Part shown: positions 43,951-56,278 of the stretch, one piece after another | How the letters are laid out: every line of letters begins with the position of its first letter | Position numbering within the stretch: the stretch's first letter is position 1 | Assembly: GCF_000161935.1 (NCBI RefSeq) | Contig: NZ_GG698805.1 | Coordinates: 116,673 to 180,672, forward strand | DNA length: 64,000 nucleotides | Source of the DNA: Limosilactobacillus coleohominis 101-4-CHN | Lineage (GTDB): Bacteria > Bacillota > Bacilli > Lactobacillales > Lactobacillaceae | Direction of reading: 5' to 3' | The notes under the pieces: generated by a model | Seen by the model: the letters and a program-made list of their open reading frames with translations, nothing else | Database searches by the model: none | What the model was told of the DNA's origin: nothing | Translations under genes and position numbers: made by a program

Positions 43951-46269
43951 TTATTCCCCCTTTTCCATTGCTTCGCGACTAACCACCAGTTGGCGAGTCG
44001 CGGTCTCAGTAAAAGCGTCGCTCACGGGACCGTTACTGATCATGGACAACCGATGCGTGGCTCGGGTCGCCATGGTGTATAGTAGCCCGGTAGCTTGCTT
44101 GCCTAATGACTGTTGGCTCACATCTGCTAAAATCACCGTATCGAATTCCAGTCCCTTAGCTAAATAAGCGGGGAGGATGACCACACCACGATGTGGTAGT
44201 TTGGTGTCATGGCTCGTTAACCGGGAAAGAGTCGAGACTTTTCGATAAAGAGCATGGTAGACTTTTTGCGCCTGAGTTTGATTTTTAGTTAGGATCGCCA
44301 CCGTCGGGAGGGACTGGAGTTCCTGCTGCACCAGTTTCGTCAACTGCGCTGCCCATTCTTGATCATTATAGGTCATCGTCAGGGTTGGGACGTCTCCATG
44401 GCGGATAAAGGCATGGATTTGCTGACCATCTGGGAGGAGGGCCTTAGCAAAGTTGGTAATTTCAGTTGTTGACCGGTAGCTTTGCCGGAGGGTGATTAGT
44501 TTTGGATGGTGCGCTTGAAGATCTTCAGCCACGGTCTTTAGCAACTGTTCAGGGAGTTGAAGAGGATAGAAAAGCGCTTGTTCACTATCACCCAAAATCG
44601 TAAACCGGGCTTCTGGAAACGTGTGGTGGAGATAGATAAGCATCGCGGAGGAGTAATCTTGCATTTCATCAATAAAGACGAATTGGAAGTTCCGGTTTTG
44701 CCCGTTCCCGGTAATGAGGTCCCGTAAGTACATGAGTGGTGCGGTATGCATCAATGGTAATTGATGGAATTCAATCGCATGCTGGTATTGTTCAATAATG
44801 GCATGTCGAGTGGCAGTCGGAACTGCTGCCGGCCAGTGGAGATGATGAAGGAAATCAGCATACTGGCTACTGAAATCTAAAAAGTAATTGTTGTAGACAG
44901 CATCAGCGACGACGCGCAGCCGCTGATGAGCTAGTCGACGAGCCAGATAACGAACTTGCGCCTGCTCATCAGGAAAATCATCAATTGTATGCTTCCCCAT
45001 CAAACGGTGAATTGCTTGGGTATCGATCTGATTAAGCTCCTTTTGCAGCCAATCTTTTTGGGCCTCTTGGCGGGAACGTTTTTGTACTTCACGGATGAGA
45101 ATGTTCTTGGTGCGAATTAGCCGGTCTGGAATTGACATTGCCACTGGTTGCTGGTTAAAAATGTCTGTAATATGTTGGGCGCTGAAGAAGACTCGTTCAT
45201 GAAAATTAATATTAGTAAAACTGAGTTGTTGCTGGCCAGTCTGCAATTCACTTAAGTACTGTTGCACCGCTTCCATTGCGGCAGTTGATTCAAGAAAGTG
45301 CTGGCCGGCTCGAGGAGCCTGATTCTGCTGTTCATACCGATCAAAAATGGTTTCCACATTGAGGCCTTCAAAACGTCGTTTTAAAAAGCCGGTGAGGGTG
45401 ACCTGCCGCATGTTGCGTTCCCCCAAACTAGGCAACACTTCAGAAATGTATTGACTAAAAAGTTGGTTAGGTGAGAACAGGACAATCTGGTCGGCGTTTA
45501 AAGATTCCTTAGCGTGATAGAGCAGGTAGGCAATTCGTTGCAGAATTGTCGAAGTCTTCCCACTGCCGGCTACCCCTTGGACGACGAGGAGGTCACTACT
45601 GGTATTTCTGATGATATCGTTTTGTTCTTGCTGAATGGTGGCCACGATGTTTTGCATGGTTTGATCATTTTGCTGACCAAGTGCTGCTTGGAGCATTTCA
45701 TCGCCAACCGTTTCGTTAGTGTCAAACATGTTAGTGATTTGGCCATCCACGATGGTGAACTGACGTTTTTGCACGAGTTTGACCGTTTGTTGACCTGCTG
45801 GTGTATCATAGGTGACTTTTCCAAGGTTTCCGTTGTAGTACACACTGGAGATGGGTGCTCGCCAATCATAAACTAAAAAGTCGGTCTTATCGCTGTTCAT
45901 CAATGAGGCGATGCCGATATAGAGGGTTTCTACTTCATTACTGCCTGGTTCTTGAATTTGGATCCGCCCAAAGTAAGGTGACTTGCGCAGTTCTTGGAGG
46001 GTGGCTAACTGCCGCTTGAGAATGTCTTCATTTTCGGAAGCCCGGGCAACCAATTGGCGTTGCTGTTCCAGAGCGGAGCGAGATTCAGCAATATCATCAA
46101 TTTCGTAACGGTTGATTGAGGCATTTTCACCGTAGTTTTGTTCAACCGCGCGGGTTTCTTGATGCGCCGCTTTGATGGCTTGCTTGGTCTGTTGAATTTG
46201 CTGATCAATATTTTGAATGACTTGATCAACACGTGCCTGTTCAACGATTTTTTCATTTGTAGTTGCCAT
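43951..46269 (-). CDS. helD: HelD, RNA-polymerase-recycling superfamily 1 helicase-like ATPase
   Basis: A 772-residue UvrD/HelD-type ATPase. HelD binds stalled or post-termination RNA polymerase and releases it from nucleic acid. The N-terminal helical, charged region (residues 1-110, with Gln/Glu-rich coiled-coil character) fits the HelD secondary-channel arm. The ATPase core has Walker A GVAGSGKTSTIL at about 230, Walker B FIDEMQDYS at about 536, and the motif LRQSYRSTTEI. The length is normal. It starts at ATG 46269 with TGGAGG upstream, and is divergent from the ppx-mvaA operon. Confidence 0.87.
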   Translation of the reverse strand: MATTNEKIVEQARVDQVIQNIDQQIQQTKQAIKAAHQETRAVEQNYGENASINRYEIDDIAESRSALEQQRQLVARASENEDILKRQLATLQELRKSPYFGRIQIQEPGSNEVETLYIGIASLMNSDKTDFLVYDWRAPISSVYYNGNLGKVTYDTPAGQQTVKLVQKRQFTIVDGQITNMFDTNETVGDEMLQAALGQQNDQTMQNIVATIQQEQNDIIRNTSSDLLVVQGVAGSGKTSTILQRIAYLLYHAKESLNADQIVLFSPNQLFSQYISEVLPSLGERNMRQVTLTGFLKRRFEGLNVETIFDRYEQQNQAPRAGQHFLESTAAMEAVQQYLSELQTGQQQLSFTNINFHERVFFSAQHITDIFNQQPVAMSIPDRLIRTKNILIREVQKRSRQEAQKDWLQKELNQIDTQAIHRLMGKHTIDDFPDEQAQVRYLARRLAHQRLRVVADAVYNNYFLDFSSQYADFLHHLHWPAAVPTATRHAIIEQYQHAIEFHQLPLMHTAPLMYLRDLITGNGQNRNFQFVFIDEMQDYSSAMLIYLHHTFPEARFTILGDSEQALFYPLQLPEQLLKTVAEDLQAHHPKLITLRQSYRSTTEITNFAKALLPDGQQIHAFIRHGDVPTLTMTYNDQEWAAQLTKLVQQELQSLPTVAILTKNQTQAQKVYHALYRKVSTLSRLTSHDTKLPHRGVVILPAYLAKGLEFDTVILADVSQQSLGKQATGLLYTMATRATHRLSMISNGPVSDAFTETATRQLVVSREAMEKGE

Positions 46270-46447
46270 GCCAAGACCTCCATTGACAGATAATTGAACT
46301 TACTTATTTTAACATAGTGAGCAGCTGACGCTTAGTGGGATAATTTTTTTGAATTAGGTTAACTTTACTAATGTTAGTGAAGAAATATCATGGTACCATT
46401 AAAAGGGTATAATTTCGACAAAAAAATCAAAAAGAAGGTGATGGGTC

Positions 46448-47392
46448 GTGGAGAACCTCGCGATTGTTGATCTAGGGTCTAATTCCGCACGGTTAGCAAT
46501 AACCCAGATCAATCCAAATGGAACGTTTCACGAGATTAAGCGGGTCAAGGAAAATACACGACTCTCTGAAGGGATGGGTCCCGAAAAAATCTTGCAAACT
46601 AAGGCGATGAACCATACCATTGCTGCCCTGAAGCGTTTTAAAAATGTCTATGAACGCTTTAACAATGTACAAGTAATTGCCATTACCACGGCAGCGGTTC
46701 GCCAAGCACGCAATCAGCAGGAGTTCTTAGCTCGGGTTAAAAATGAAACTGGCATTGAACTACGGGTTTTGTCAGGTCGTCAGGAAGCTTATTACGACTA
46801 TTTAGGGGTTGTTCGGACACTTAAATTGGACCACTGCTTAATTTTAGATGTTGGTGGGGCCAGTTGTGAGTTAGTTTTGATCCAGCACCGGAAGGCGCGG
46901 GATATGATTTCTTTACCGTTTGGTGCGGTTAATATTTCAGAACAATTCCATCTAGGTGGCTTTGTTCGGGCAGCTGAGTTATTTCGAGCCCAGACAATGG
47001 TGACGCAACGCTATAATAAGGTGCCGTGGCTGCGTTATGCTAACCGGGTACCAATTGTTTTGTTAGGAGGTGCCAACCGGACGCTTGCAAGGATGAGCAA
47101 GACTCACCGACGGTCAAAGTACCGGGGAATTCATGGTTATCGTTTAACCTCACGGATTGTCTATGCTACTTACCGGGAGTTATTAAGCAAAAATCTTACC
47201 CAACGAAAAAAGATGCCGGGTTTGGAAAGTGATCGGGCGGACATCATTGTTGGTGGAATGCTGCCTCTGATTTGCCTTCTACAACGCAACAGTGATGGCC
47301 GGGTCATTTTCTCGGAAAGCGGGGTTCGCGAAGGAATTATTACAGAGTATATTCAGCACCGCCAAATCCGGGACGGTGACGGTCATGCGTAA
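46448..47392 (+). CDS. Ppx/GppA-family exopolyphosphatase
   Basis: A 314-residue ASKHA-fold phosphatase that removes phosphate from polyphosphate or pppGpp. It has the phosphate-1 motif AIVDLGSNSARLAI, TTAAVRQARN, and LILDVGGASCELVLI. The length equals the short, two-domain members of the family. The start is GTG at 46448 with AAGGTGATGGG upstream. It is the first gene of a tightly packed operon: the HMG-CoA reductase gene overlaps its end by 8 bp. The reason for pairing with isoprenoid synthesis is not obvious. Confidence 0.86.
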   Translation: MENLAIVDLGSNSARLAITQINPNGTFHEIKRVKENTRLSEGMGPEKILQTKAMNHTIAALKRFKNVYERFNNVQVIAITTAAVRQARNQQEFLARVKNETGIELRVLSGRQEAYYDYLGVVRTLKLDHCLILDVGGASCELVLIQHRKARDMISLPFGAVNISEQFHLGGFVRAAELFRAQTMVTQRYNKVPWLRYANRVPIVLLGGANRTLARMSKTHRRSKYRGIHGYRLTSRIVYATYRELLSKNLTQRKKMPGLESDRADIIVGGMLPLICLLQRNSDGRVIFSESGVREGIITEYIQHRQIRDGDGHA

Positions 47393-48638
47393 TGATTGGC
47401 TGAAAGGACTTTACCAAAAATCAGTCACTGAACGGCAACGGTTGATTGCGAAATATTGTCAGTTAACGTTAGCTGAAGAACAAACGTTACGCGACCAGAC
47501 CACGTCGATTAATAACGAATTGATCGAAAATTACGTGATGGACTATCAGCTCCCGGAAGGGGTAGCAATCCAGCTCAAGGTGAATGGTCAACATTATGTT
47601 GTCCCAATGGCCATTGAAGAACCGTCAGTAATTGCTGCTGCATGTAACGGTGCCAAACGGATTTCAGCCAGTGGCGGCTTTCAAGCTGCTCCACAAACCC
47701 GGATTGTGCGTGGCCAGGTTCTGATTAGTGATGCGGATGAGCAGCAGTTTAGTGAATGGTGTCAAAAAAATCGTGAAATTATTTTGCAAGTTGCTAATGA
47801 TGCGCACCCATCGATGAAAAAACGGGGAGCGGGTGCCAAAAACTATCAGGTACGGCGCACTGGACGGTTCCTTAGTTTAGACATTCTCATTGACGTTGAT
47901 CAAGCCATGGGAGCCAATAGTGTAAACACGATGGCAGAAGCCGTTGGTGAATATTGTCAGCAACATGAATGGCATGTTTTAGCAGCGATTTTGAGTAATT
48001 ATGCAGTTGATGCCGTGCAAACGTTGAAGTGTTTAGTACATAATGGCGAGCTTGCGACAAAGAAAATGACGGGGCGCCAAGTTGCTGAACGGATTGCAGA
48101 GTTGAGTGAAGTTGCGCAAGCAGATCCTTATCGCGCAGTGACCCATAATAAGGGGATTATGAACGGAATTGATGCTGCGGTCATCGCCAGCGGTAATGAT
48201 TGGCGTGCGGTTGAAGCTGGCGCCCATGCCTATGCGGCCCGTGACGGTCAGTATCGTGGCTTAAGTCAGTGGCGATTAGTTGATAATGGGCTAGAAGGAA
48301 TGCTTACTATTCCATTAACGGTGGGGGTGGTTGGTGGATCCATCAAATTGACCCCGCAATCCAAAGTTAATTATCAAATCAGTCAGATTAAAAATGCGCA
48401 AGAATTGAGTGCGGTGATTGCCAGTGTTGGCTTAGCACAAAATTTGGCGGCATTACGGGCACTTGCCACGACGGGAATTCAATCCGGTCATATGAAATTA
48501 CAGTATCGTTCACTTGCAATTAGTGTCGGTGCTAATACTAATGAAATTGAACCATTAACGGAATTATTGCGGACCGTGCCAAAAGTCGATACAACGGTCG
48601 CTAAGCAACTATTACAGCAGTTACGAAAGGAGCAATAA
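47385..48638 (+). CDS. mvaA: Hydroxymethylglutaryl-CoA reductase, class II
   Basis: It reduces HMG-CoA to mevalonate, the committed step of the mevalonate route to isopentenyl diphosphate. The 417-residue protein matches the bacterial class II enzymes. These features are visible: IENYVMDYQLPEGVAIQLKV, the catalytic Glu in IEEPSVIAAACNGAKRIS, the DQAMGANSVNTM motif (about 172-178), the Lys in THNKGIMNGIDA, and GVVGGSIKLTPQSK. The ATG at 47385 lies inside the ppx gene with GGTGACGG upstream. The next gene starts 2 bp after its stop. Cytoplasmic. Confidence 0.93.
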   Translation: MRNDWLKGLYQKSVTERQRLIAKYCQLTLAEEQTLRDQTTSINNELIENYVMDYQLPEGVAIQLKVNGQHYVVPMAIEEPSVIAAACNGAKRISASGGFQAAPQTRIVRGQVLISDADEQQFSEWCQKNREIILQVANDAHPSMKKRGAGAKNYQVRRTGRFLSLDILIDVDQAMGANSVNTMAEAVGEYCQQHEWHVLAAILSNYAVDAVQTLKCLVHNGELATKKMTGRQVAERIAELSEVAQADPYRAVTHNKGIMNGIDAAVIASGNDWRAVEAGAHAYAARDGQYRGLSQWRLVDNGLEGMLTIPLTVGVVGGSIKLTPQSKVNYQISQIKNAQELSAVIASVGLAQNLAALRALATTGIQSGHMKLQYRSLAISVGANTNEIEPLTELLRTVPKVDTTVAKQLLQQLRKEQ

Positions 48639-48639
48639 C

Positions 48640-49611
48640 ATGCCGAAACCATTTCAATTAAACCAGGAAGCCCAAAGCTTGTTGGATGCGGTCAATGAGC
48701 TTTATCCGGAGGGTAGCGTTTTCGTGCAGTTTGATCAAGATAAGGAACCCGTTGGCTATGTTCGTCATGACCAGGCCCGGCAAACAACATTGCCAGGTGG
48801 CTTAGTAATTACGGTGACAGACATGACGGCGCCAAACTATACGGCTTCCCATGAATTATTGCATTTATTGATGCTTTTGCGTGGCTTTCCGCAGATCTTC
48901 TTCCAGCTTTCACTTGGTGATGAGCAGTTGGATGAACAAATGATGATTATGTCAACTGACTTATATGATGTCGCAATGCACCGGGTGGTGGTGGCTGAAC
49001 AACGGAAGCACGGCTTAATTGATGAACAAGTCGAAGTCGAATATTTAAAAGGAATTCAAGCGACAATTTCTAAAGAAAACGACCAGGGCGATGACGATGA
49101 ACGGACGCTTCGGCTATTGACGCTGCTTGACGCACTGGTTTTTTATGGTGACCACATTGACCAAGTTAAGGATCAATTGACTACTGATTATCCAGTCGCA
49201 TTCGCAGCTGCCCAAAAGATGTATGATCAAATTACGGAACGGCGGATTGATTCTCCATTTGAAATGCGGCGTCAAATCGTCAAATTGTATCAGCTTTTTG
49301 ATGCGCAACTCCTTGAGTGGGGACTGCCAGCATTGCATAATAATGAATTTACAACGGTTTCGCCGGTATTAAGTGCGCGCCAACTACGGCTCAAGGTCCG
49401 GCAGGTCTTTGAAATCTTCCATTCAGATATGGAGGATCGGCAGGGACATGATGATGTTTACATTGGCCTTCGGCGGAATGACCACCAAAATTCCTTTACC
49501 TTACATGGGCCCGCAGGGAAAGATCGTGCTCAAGCATTTGTGAAGATGTATGACGAACCAGTGGAACAATTATTAAAGGAACTAAACGTGCCATTCATTG
49601 TAAGGAAGTGA
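48640..49611 (+). CDS. Unknown protein with a HELLH (zincin-like) motif
   Basis: A 323-residue cytoplasmic protein, apparently of the type annotated 'IpaB/EvcA family' in lactobacilli, an uninformative name. It has YTASHELLHLLMLLRGFP, a HExxH metalloprotease-like motif at about residues 71-75 in a hydrophobic helix. No clear third zinc ligand (Glu or His 20-60 residues on) can be assigned by eye, although acidic residues follow in LGDEQLDEQ. There is no signal peptide. It starts 2 bp after mvaA and ends 4 bp before the broken sirtuin gene, so it belongs to the operon. Protease activity is a guess; a non-catalytic role is possible. Confidence 0.75.
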   Translation: MPKPFQLNQEAQSLLDAVNELYPEGSVFVQFDQDKEPVGYVRHDQARQTTLPGGLVITVTDMTAPNYTASHELLHLLMLLRGFPQIFFQLSLGDEQLDEQMMIMSTDLYDVAMHRVVVAEQRKHGLIDEQVEVEYLKGIQATISKENDQGDDDERTLRLLTLLDALVFYGDHIDQVKDQLTTDYPVAFAAAQKMYDQITERRIDSPFEMRRQIVKLYQLFDAQLLEWGLPALHNNEFTTVSPVLSARQLRLKVRQVFEIFHSDMEDRQGHDDVYIGLRRNDHQNSFTLHGPAGKDRAQAFVKMYDEPVEQLLKELNVPFIVRK

Positions 49612-49615
49612 TCAA

Positions 49616-50205
49616 ATGGCAGTCGCAGAACAACAACTTTTTGATGGAGCAAATCATATTGTATTTCTAACTGGTGCGGGGGTTTCCACAATTACTGCAA
49701 ACAGAACCTGTACTTTCCGGATGCACGGCCCAATGTAATTCATGAAAAGCAGGCGGCGCTAACGCAGCAGGATCGTGCAACCGTAATTACCCAGAATATT
49801 GATAATTTATATGAAGAAGCAGGAACGAAGCATTTAGTCGACTTTCATGGCAATCTTTACCACGTCTACTGTGAAAAATGTCATGAAACAGTTCCAGTGG
49901 CCGATTATTTAAAGAGTCGGATTCATGAGAAGGATGGGGGAAGCTTGCGTCCAGACATCGTGTTATACGATGCAGGAATTTCTCAAGCGGCCATTTCACA
50001 GTCAGTGAATGCGATGGCCAATGCAGATTTGGTTGTTATTGTCGGAACGTCCATGAAAGTATATCCATTTGCGGGGTTACTGCAGTATGCTAATCCAGCA
50101 GCGAAAGTGTTGGCCATTAACCAACAAGCTTTAAATTTGCCAGTTGATTTTACAATGATTCAAGCAGACGCCACTAAATACTTTGCTGAATTGGCCGTTC
50201 AATGA
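49616..50205 (+). pseudogene. Sirtuin (NAD-dependent protein deacylase), internally deleted
   Basis: The start MAVAEQQLFDGANHIVFLTG and the NAD-binding GAGVST are in frame, then the text changes within about 10 codons. The other frame resumes at NLYFPDARPNVIHEKQAALT. About 45 residues of the normal NAD-binding region are missing, and the frame is shifted. The rest continues to 50205 with QNIDNLYEEAG, the catalytic-His region DFHGNLYHVYC and one zinc Cys pair (YCEKC). The second zinc pair is also gone (HEKDGGSLRPD), and the usual YGE has become YDA. This is an older-looking pseudogene, fourth in the ppx-mvaA operon. Confidence 0.87.
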
Positions 50206-50229
50206 TAGACTGAATTTAAAATAAAATCG

Positions 50230-50270
50230 TAGTCTCCAAAGTTGGTTTGCCAACCTTTGGAGACTTCTTT
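50230..50270 (+). terminator. Rho-independent terminator of the ppx-mvaA operon
   Basis: AGTCTCCAAAGTTGG and CCAACCTTTGGAGACT form a long stem around TTTG, followed by TCTTTG. Confidence 0.85.
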
Positions 50271-50301
50271 GTACGTACTAAGACGAAAGGAGGGCGATTC
50301 A

Positions 50302-51490
50302 ATGAGTAAACAGGTCAAATATACAATTGGAATTGTCTTATTTTGTGAATTTTTAATTTGTTTAGGGATGAGTCTCATTTTCCCGGTCATGCCGTTTATC
50401 CGGAATGAATATCACTTTTCGGCATTTGATATGGGAATGATGTCATCGCTATTTACCCTCGTGCAATTTATTGCTTCGCCGATCGTAGGCCGTATTTCTG
50501 ATCGGACGGGTCGAAAACCGATGTTAGTTTGGGGGCTGATTGGTTTTCGGCCTCGCTGAATTTGTCTTTGCTGCAACCAGTAAGCTCTGGCTATTTGACT
50601 TGTCACGGGCGGTCGATGGCCTTTCTGCGGCAATGTTTGTGCCGACTTCGATGGCGCTGGCAGCTGATATCACTACTCGTGAACAACGGGCAAAAGTAAT
50701 TGGGTGGCTTTCCGCAGCCTTTAGTGGTGGTTTAATGCTCGGCCCCGGACTTGGTGGTCTGCTGGCCAACATTAGCTATAAAATGCCATTTTGGGTTGCC
50801 GGAGTTTTGGGCATTATTAGTGCCATTGTGGCGTTCTTTGCCTTGCCAGCGGATGCACAAGAAGAGCGGCAAATCCATACTGAGCGGGCGGATGAAGAGC
50901 TGGCCGGCAGTAGTTGGGATGCCGTGAAAAAGATGATGACCCCGGCTCTGGTGGTTCTCTTCGTAATGATTCTCGTCTCTGCCTTTGGCCTGGCCGGCTT
51001 TGAAAGCATTTATAGCCTGTACGTTAACCAAGTTCACCATTTTGATCTGACTACCATTGCGGCTGTTTTAACGGTTAATGGAGTATTGTCTTTGATGTTG
51101 CAAGTCTTTTTATTTGATCACCTTGTGATTTGGTTCGGCGAAGTCCAGATCATTCGGTGGAGCTTCTTCATTAGTGTGATCGGGACGCTGATTGTGATTT
51201 ATGATCATTCCCACTGGCAGTTATTTGTGGCTATGTTAGTGGTTTATGAAGGCTTTGATATGTTGCGCCCGGCAATTACGACTTTACTGACCAAGATGAG
51301 TGAAAGTAATCAGGGATTGTTAAACGGGATTAACATGTCGTTAACGAGCATTGGTAACATCATTGGTCCACTGCTCTCTGGAGCCTTATTAGATATGAAT
51401 TACCAGGCACCATACTTAGTAGTGGCCGTTTTTATGCTAGTGTCATTCTTTATTACCTTTGGAGTGAGTCACGAAATGAAGATTGCATAA
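50302..51490 (+). pseudogene. MFS transporter (DHA1 drug-efflux type), frameshifted
   Basis: A roughly 395-residue, 12-helix exporter. The first piece (MSKQVKYTIGIVLFCEFLIC, and motif A GRISDRTGRKPMLVWG) runs to about 50545. The frame then changes in a run of four T. Removing one T gives LIGFGLAEFVFAATSKLWLF and an open frame to 51490, with motif C-like FSGGLMLGPGLGGLLAN. The lesion is one extra T in a short homopolymer and could be a read error. GAAAGGAGG precedes the ATG. Terminators flank it on both sides. Confidence 0.87.
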
Positions 51491-51491
51491 T

Positions 51492-51528
51492 TAAAGGGTT
51501 GGCAATTATGCTTTGCCAACCCTTTTTG
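51492..51528. terminator. Terminator after the MFS gene
   Basis: AAAGGGTTGGCAA and TTGCCAACCCTTT pair around TTATGCT-like loop bases, followed by TTGG. The stem is perfect and could also serve the minus-strand small ORF. Confidence 0.85.
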
Positions 51529-51529
51529 G

Positions 51530-51646
51530 TTAACTAAAATTAATGGTTTTACCCGCGACTTTCCAGATCCGTGGCAGACGATCCTTACGTTCATGCTGAC
51601 TTATCTGGTGAGTGGTTGGTAAACGGTGTAATAAGTGTTTAAACAT
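51530..51646 (-). CDS. Small basic protein of 38 residues, unknown function
   Basis: A short minus-strand ORF from an ATG at 51646 with a strong AAAGGAG site 8 bases upstream and a terminator directly after its stop. The product begins MFKHLLHRLPTTHQISQHER and is rich in Lys, Arg and His (about a third of residues), with a single Trp. No membrane segment or family is recognised. A good ribosome site and terminator favour a real gene, but conservation is untested. Confidence 0.5.
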   Translation of the reverse strand: MFKHLLHRLPTTHQISQHERKDRLPRIWKVAGKTINFS

Positions 51647-51913
51647 AACTATCGTCTCCTTTCATTTCATCCTTAAAATAACACGATGAAATGCCGTTTT
51701 AAAGGGATTTGTGGTACTATGAGAAAGTGATAAAAAATGAATGCAAAGGGCTATTCAGTCGAATGCAATTAATTACTGTTTTTCCATGACAAAATGATAG
51801 ATTATGCATAAATTGCCTGAATATAGTAAAAAATATACACTTAGCATTTTTTAATTAAAAGCCGAATTATGAGTAAATGAATTTAAATTCTTATTTGAAA
51901 AAGGAGGGATCAA
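51647..51913. other. Gene-free AT-rich stretch before the DUF72 gene
   Basis: About 267 bp with no credible ORF. It should hold the divergent promoters of the 38-residue ORF (minus) and the DUF72 gene (plus); a -10-like TATAGT near 51824 is present, but I could not assign a clear promoter. AAAAGCCGAATTATG near 51857 resembles part of a PurBox and is not a full match. Confidence 0.4.
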
Positions 51914-54884
<2,971 letters not shown>

Positions 54885-54909
54885 TTAAGCGGTTGTGAAG
54901 GAGTCCAGA

Positions 54910-55719
54910 ATGGTTAGTCCAGTCATCCCATTAAAAATTTATGATTCCCATACTCATTTGAATGATGATTGTTTTTATCATGATGTGCCAGCTTACCTGG
55001 CTCGGGCGCGTCATTATGGCGTAGTAACGATGAATATGGTAGGTTCAAATCAGGTTCTGAATGAACGCGCGCTTCAATTAGCGCATCAGTATTCCGAACT
55101 GCGCGCCATCGTTGGCTGGCATCCGGAAGATGCTAAGGATTATGATCAAAAAGCCCAAACTACACTACGAGCTCAGTTAGTGGATTCATGTGTAGTTGGG
55201 ATTGGTGAGATTGGCTTAGATTATCACTGGGATACTAGTCCGCACGCAGTCCAACAGCGGGTTTTTGAAGAACAACTAGCGTTAGCTCGTGAATTGCAGT
55301 TGCCGGTTTCCATTCATTGTCGAGAAGCACTAGCGGATACCTACCAAATTCTTAAAGCGAATCATGTTGGCGACTTTGGTGGGGTTATGCATAGTTTTGC
55401 TGGTGATGCCGAATGGGCGCGTAAATTTCTAGCACTGGGGATGCACCTCTCATACAGCGGCGTGGTGAGTTTCCATCGGGCAACCGCGGTGCATGAGGCG
55501 GCAAAGGTAACGCCATTAGATCGGATGATGGTAGAAACGGATGCACCATATCTGACGCCCATTCCTTACCGGGGTAAGCAGAATGAACCTGGTTTTACGT
55601 ATTATACGGTGTTGGCATTAAGCGAGTTATTAGACGAGTCACCACAGACGATCGCCCAGGTAAGTTATCAAAATGCTGATCGGTTATTTAAAGAAAGAGT
55701 CCCACATGAAAAAAATTAA
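54910..55719 (+). CDS. TatD-family metal-dependent deoxyribonuclease
   Basis: A 269-residue TIM-barrel hydrolase with the metal motifs YDSHTHLNDD at the N-terminus, GEIGLDYHWD, SIHCREA, and the late VETDAPYLTP. TatD proteins are 3'-5' exonucleases involved in DNA repair. The ATG at 54910 has AAGGAGTCC 7 bases upstream. It overlaps rnmV by 14 bp, a common order in Firmicutes. Confidence 0.92.
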   Translation: MVSPVIPLKIYDSHTHLNDDCFYHDVPAYLARARHYGVVTMNMVGSNQVLNERALQLAHQYSELRAIVGWHPEDAKDYDQKAQTTLRAQLVDSCVVGIGEIGLDYHWDTSPHAVQQRVFEEQLALARELQLPVSIHCREALADTYQILKANHVGDFGGVMHSFAGDAEWARKFLALGMHLSYSGVVSFHRATAVHEAAKVTPLDRMMVETDAPYLTPIPYRGKQNEPGFTYYTVLALSELLDESPQTIAQVSYQNADRLFKERVPHEKN

Positions 55720-56278
55720 AGAAGTCATTGTTGTCGAAGGCAAAGATGATACGAAACAAGTTCAGCGGGCGGTAGATGCAGACACGTTTGAAACAAACGG
55801 GTCTGCTTTATCGTTAGCTGACATTGAGCAACTAAAGAAGCTCCAGGTGCGGCGTGGCTTGATCGTCTTTACCGACCCGGATTTCAACGGGGAACGGCTG
55901 CGCAAAATGATCAGTCAAGCGATTCCAGGAGTGAAGCACGCCTTTATTCAACGGCGACAAGGTGTACCGACAGAAGCGCACGGCAGTTTGGGGGTGGAAC
56001 ATGCCTCGCAGCAGGTGATTCGCGAAGCTCTTAGTAATTTGTACACCGAAGAAGAGGTTGATCAGCCCGAATTTACCCGAACCGATATGGCAAAGGCCAA
56101 TTTGGTTGGGGGTGCGACTGCTCGGTACCGTCGTGAACGGTTAGGACAAATTTTGGGAATTGGTTACGGTAACGGAAAGCAAATGCTAAAACGGCTGAAC
56201 GTTTTTCGGGTCTCTCGAACGCAGTTCCAAAAGGCAATGGTACAAGTCAATCAGGAGGATGAAGATGGCCATAAGTGA
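55706..56278 (+). CDS. rnmV: Ribonuclease M5
   Basis: A 190-residue Toprim-domain RNase that matures the 5S rRNA ends. The Toprim motifs are clear: [20 protein letters not shown] with the catalytic Glu, and [14 protein letters not shown] with the Asp pair. The C-terminal part ([21 protein letters not shown]) is typical of the family. The ATG at 55706 lies within the tatD end with AAAGAAAGAG upstream. It overlaps rsmA by 14 bp. Confidence 0.93.
   Translation: MKKIKEVIVVEGKDDTKQVQRAVDADTFETNGSALSLADIEQLKKLQVRRGLIVFTDPDFNGERLRKMISQAIPGVKHAFIQRRQGVPTEAHGSLGVEHASQQVIREALSNLYTEEEVDQPEFTRTDMAKANLVGGATARYRRERLGQILGIGYGNGKQMLKRLNVFRVSRTQFQKAMVQVNQEDEDGHK

Noticed and set aside
51857-51872. PurBox before the DUF72 gene
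   Set aside because: AAAAGCCGAATTATG matches only CCGAA of the core and has T where C is required; the gene has no purine link.
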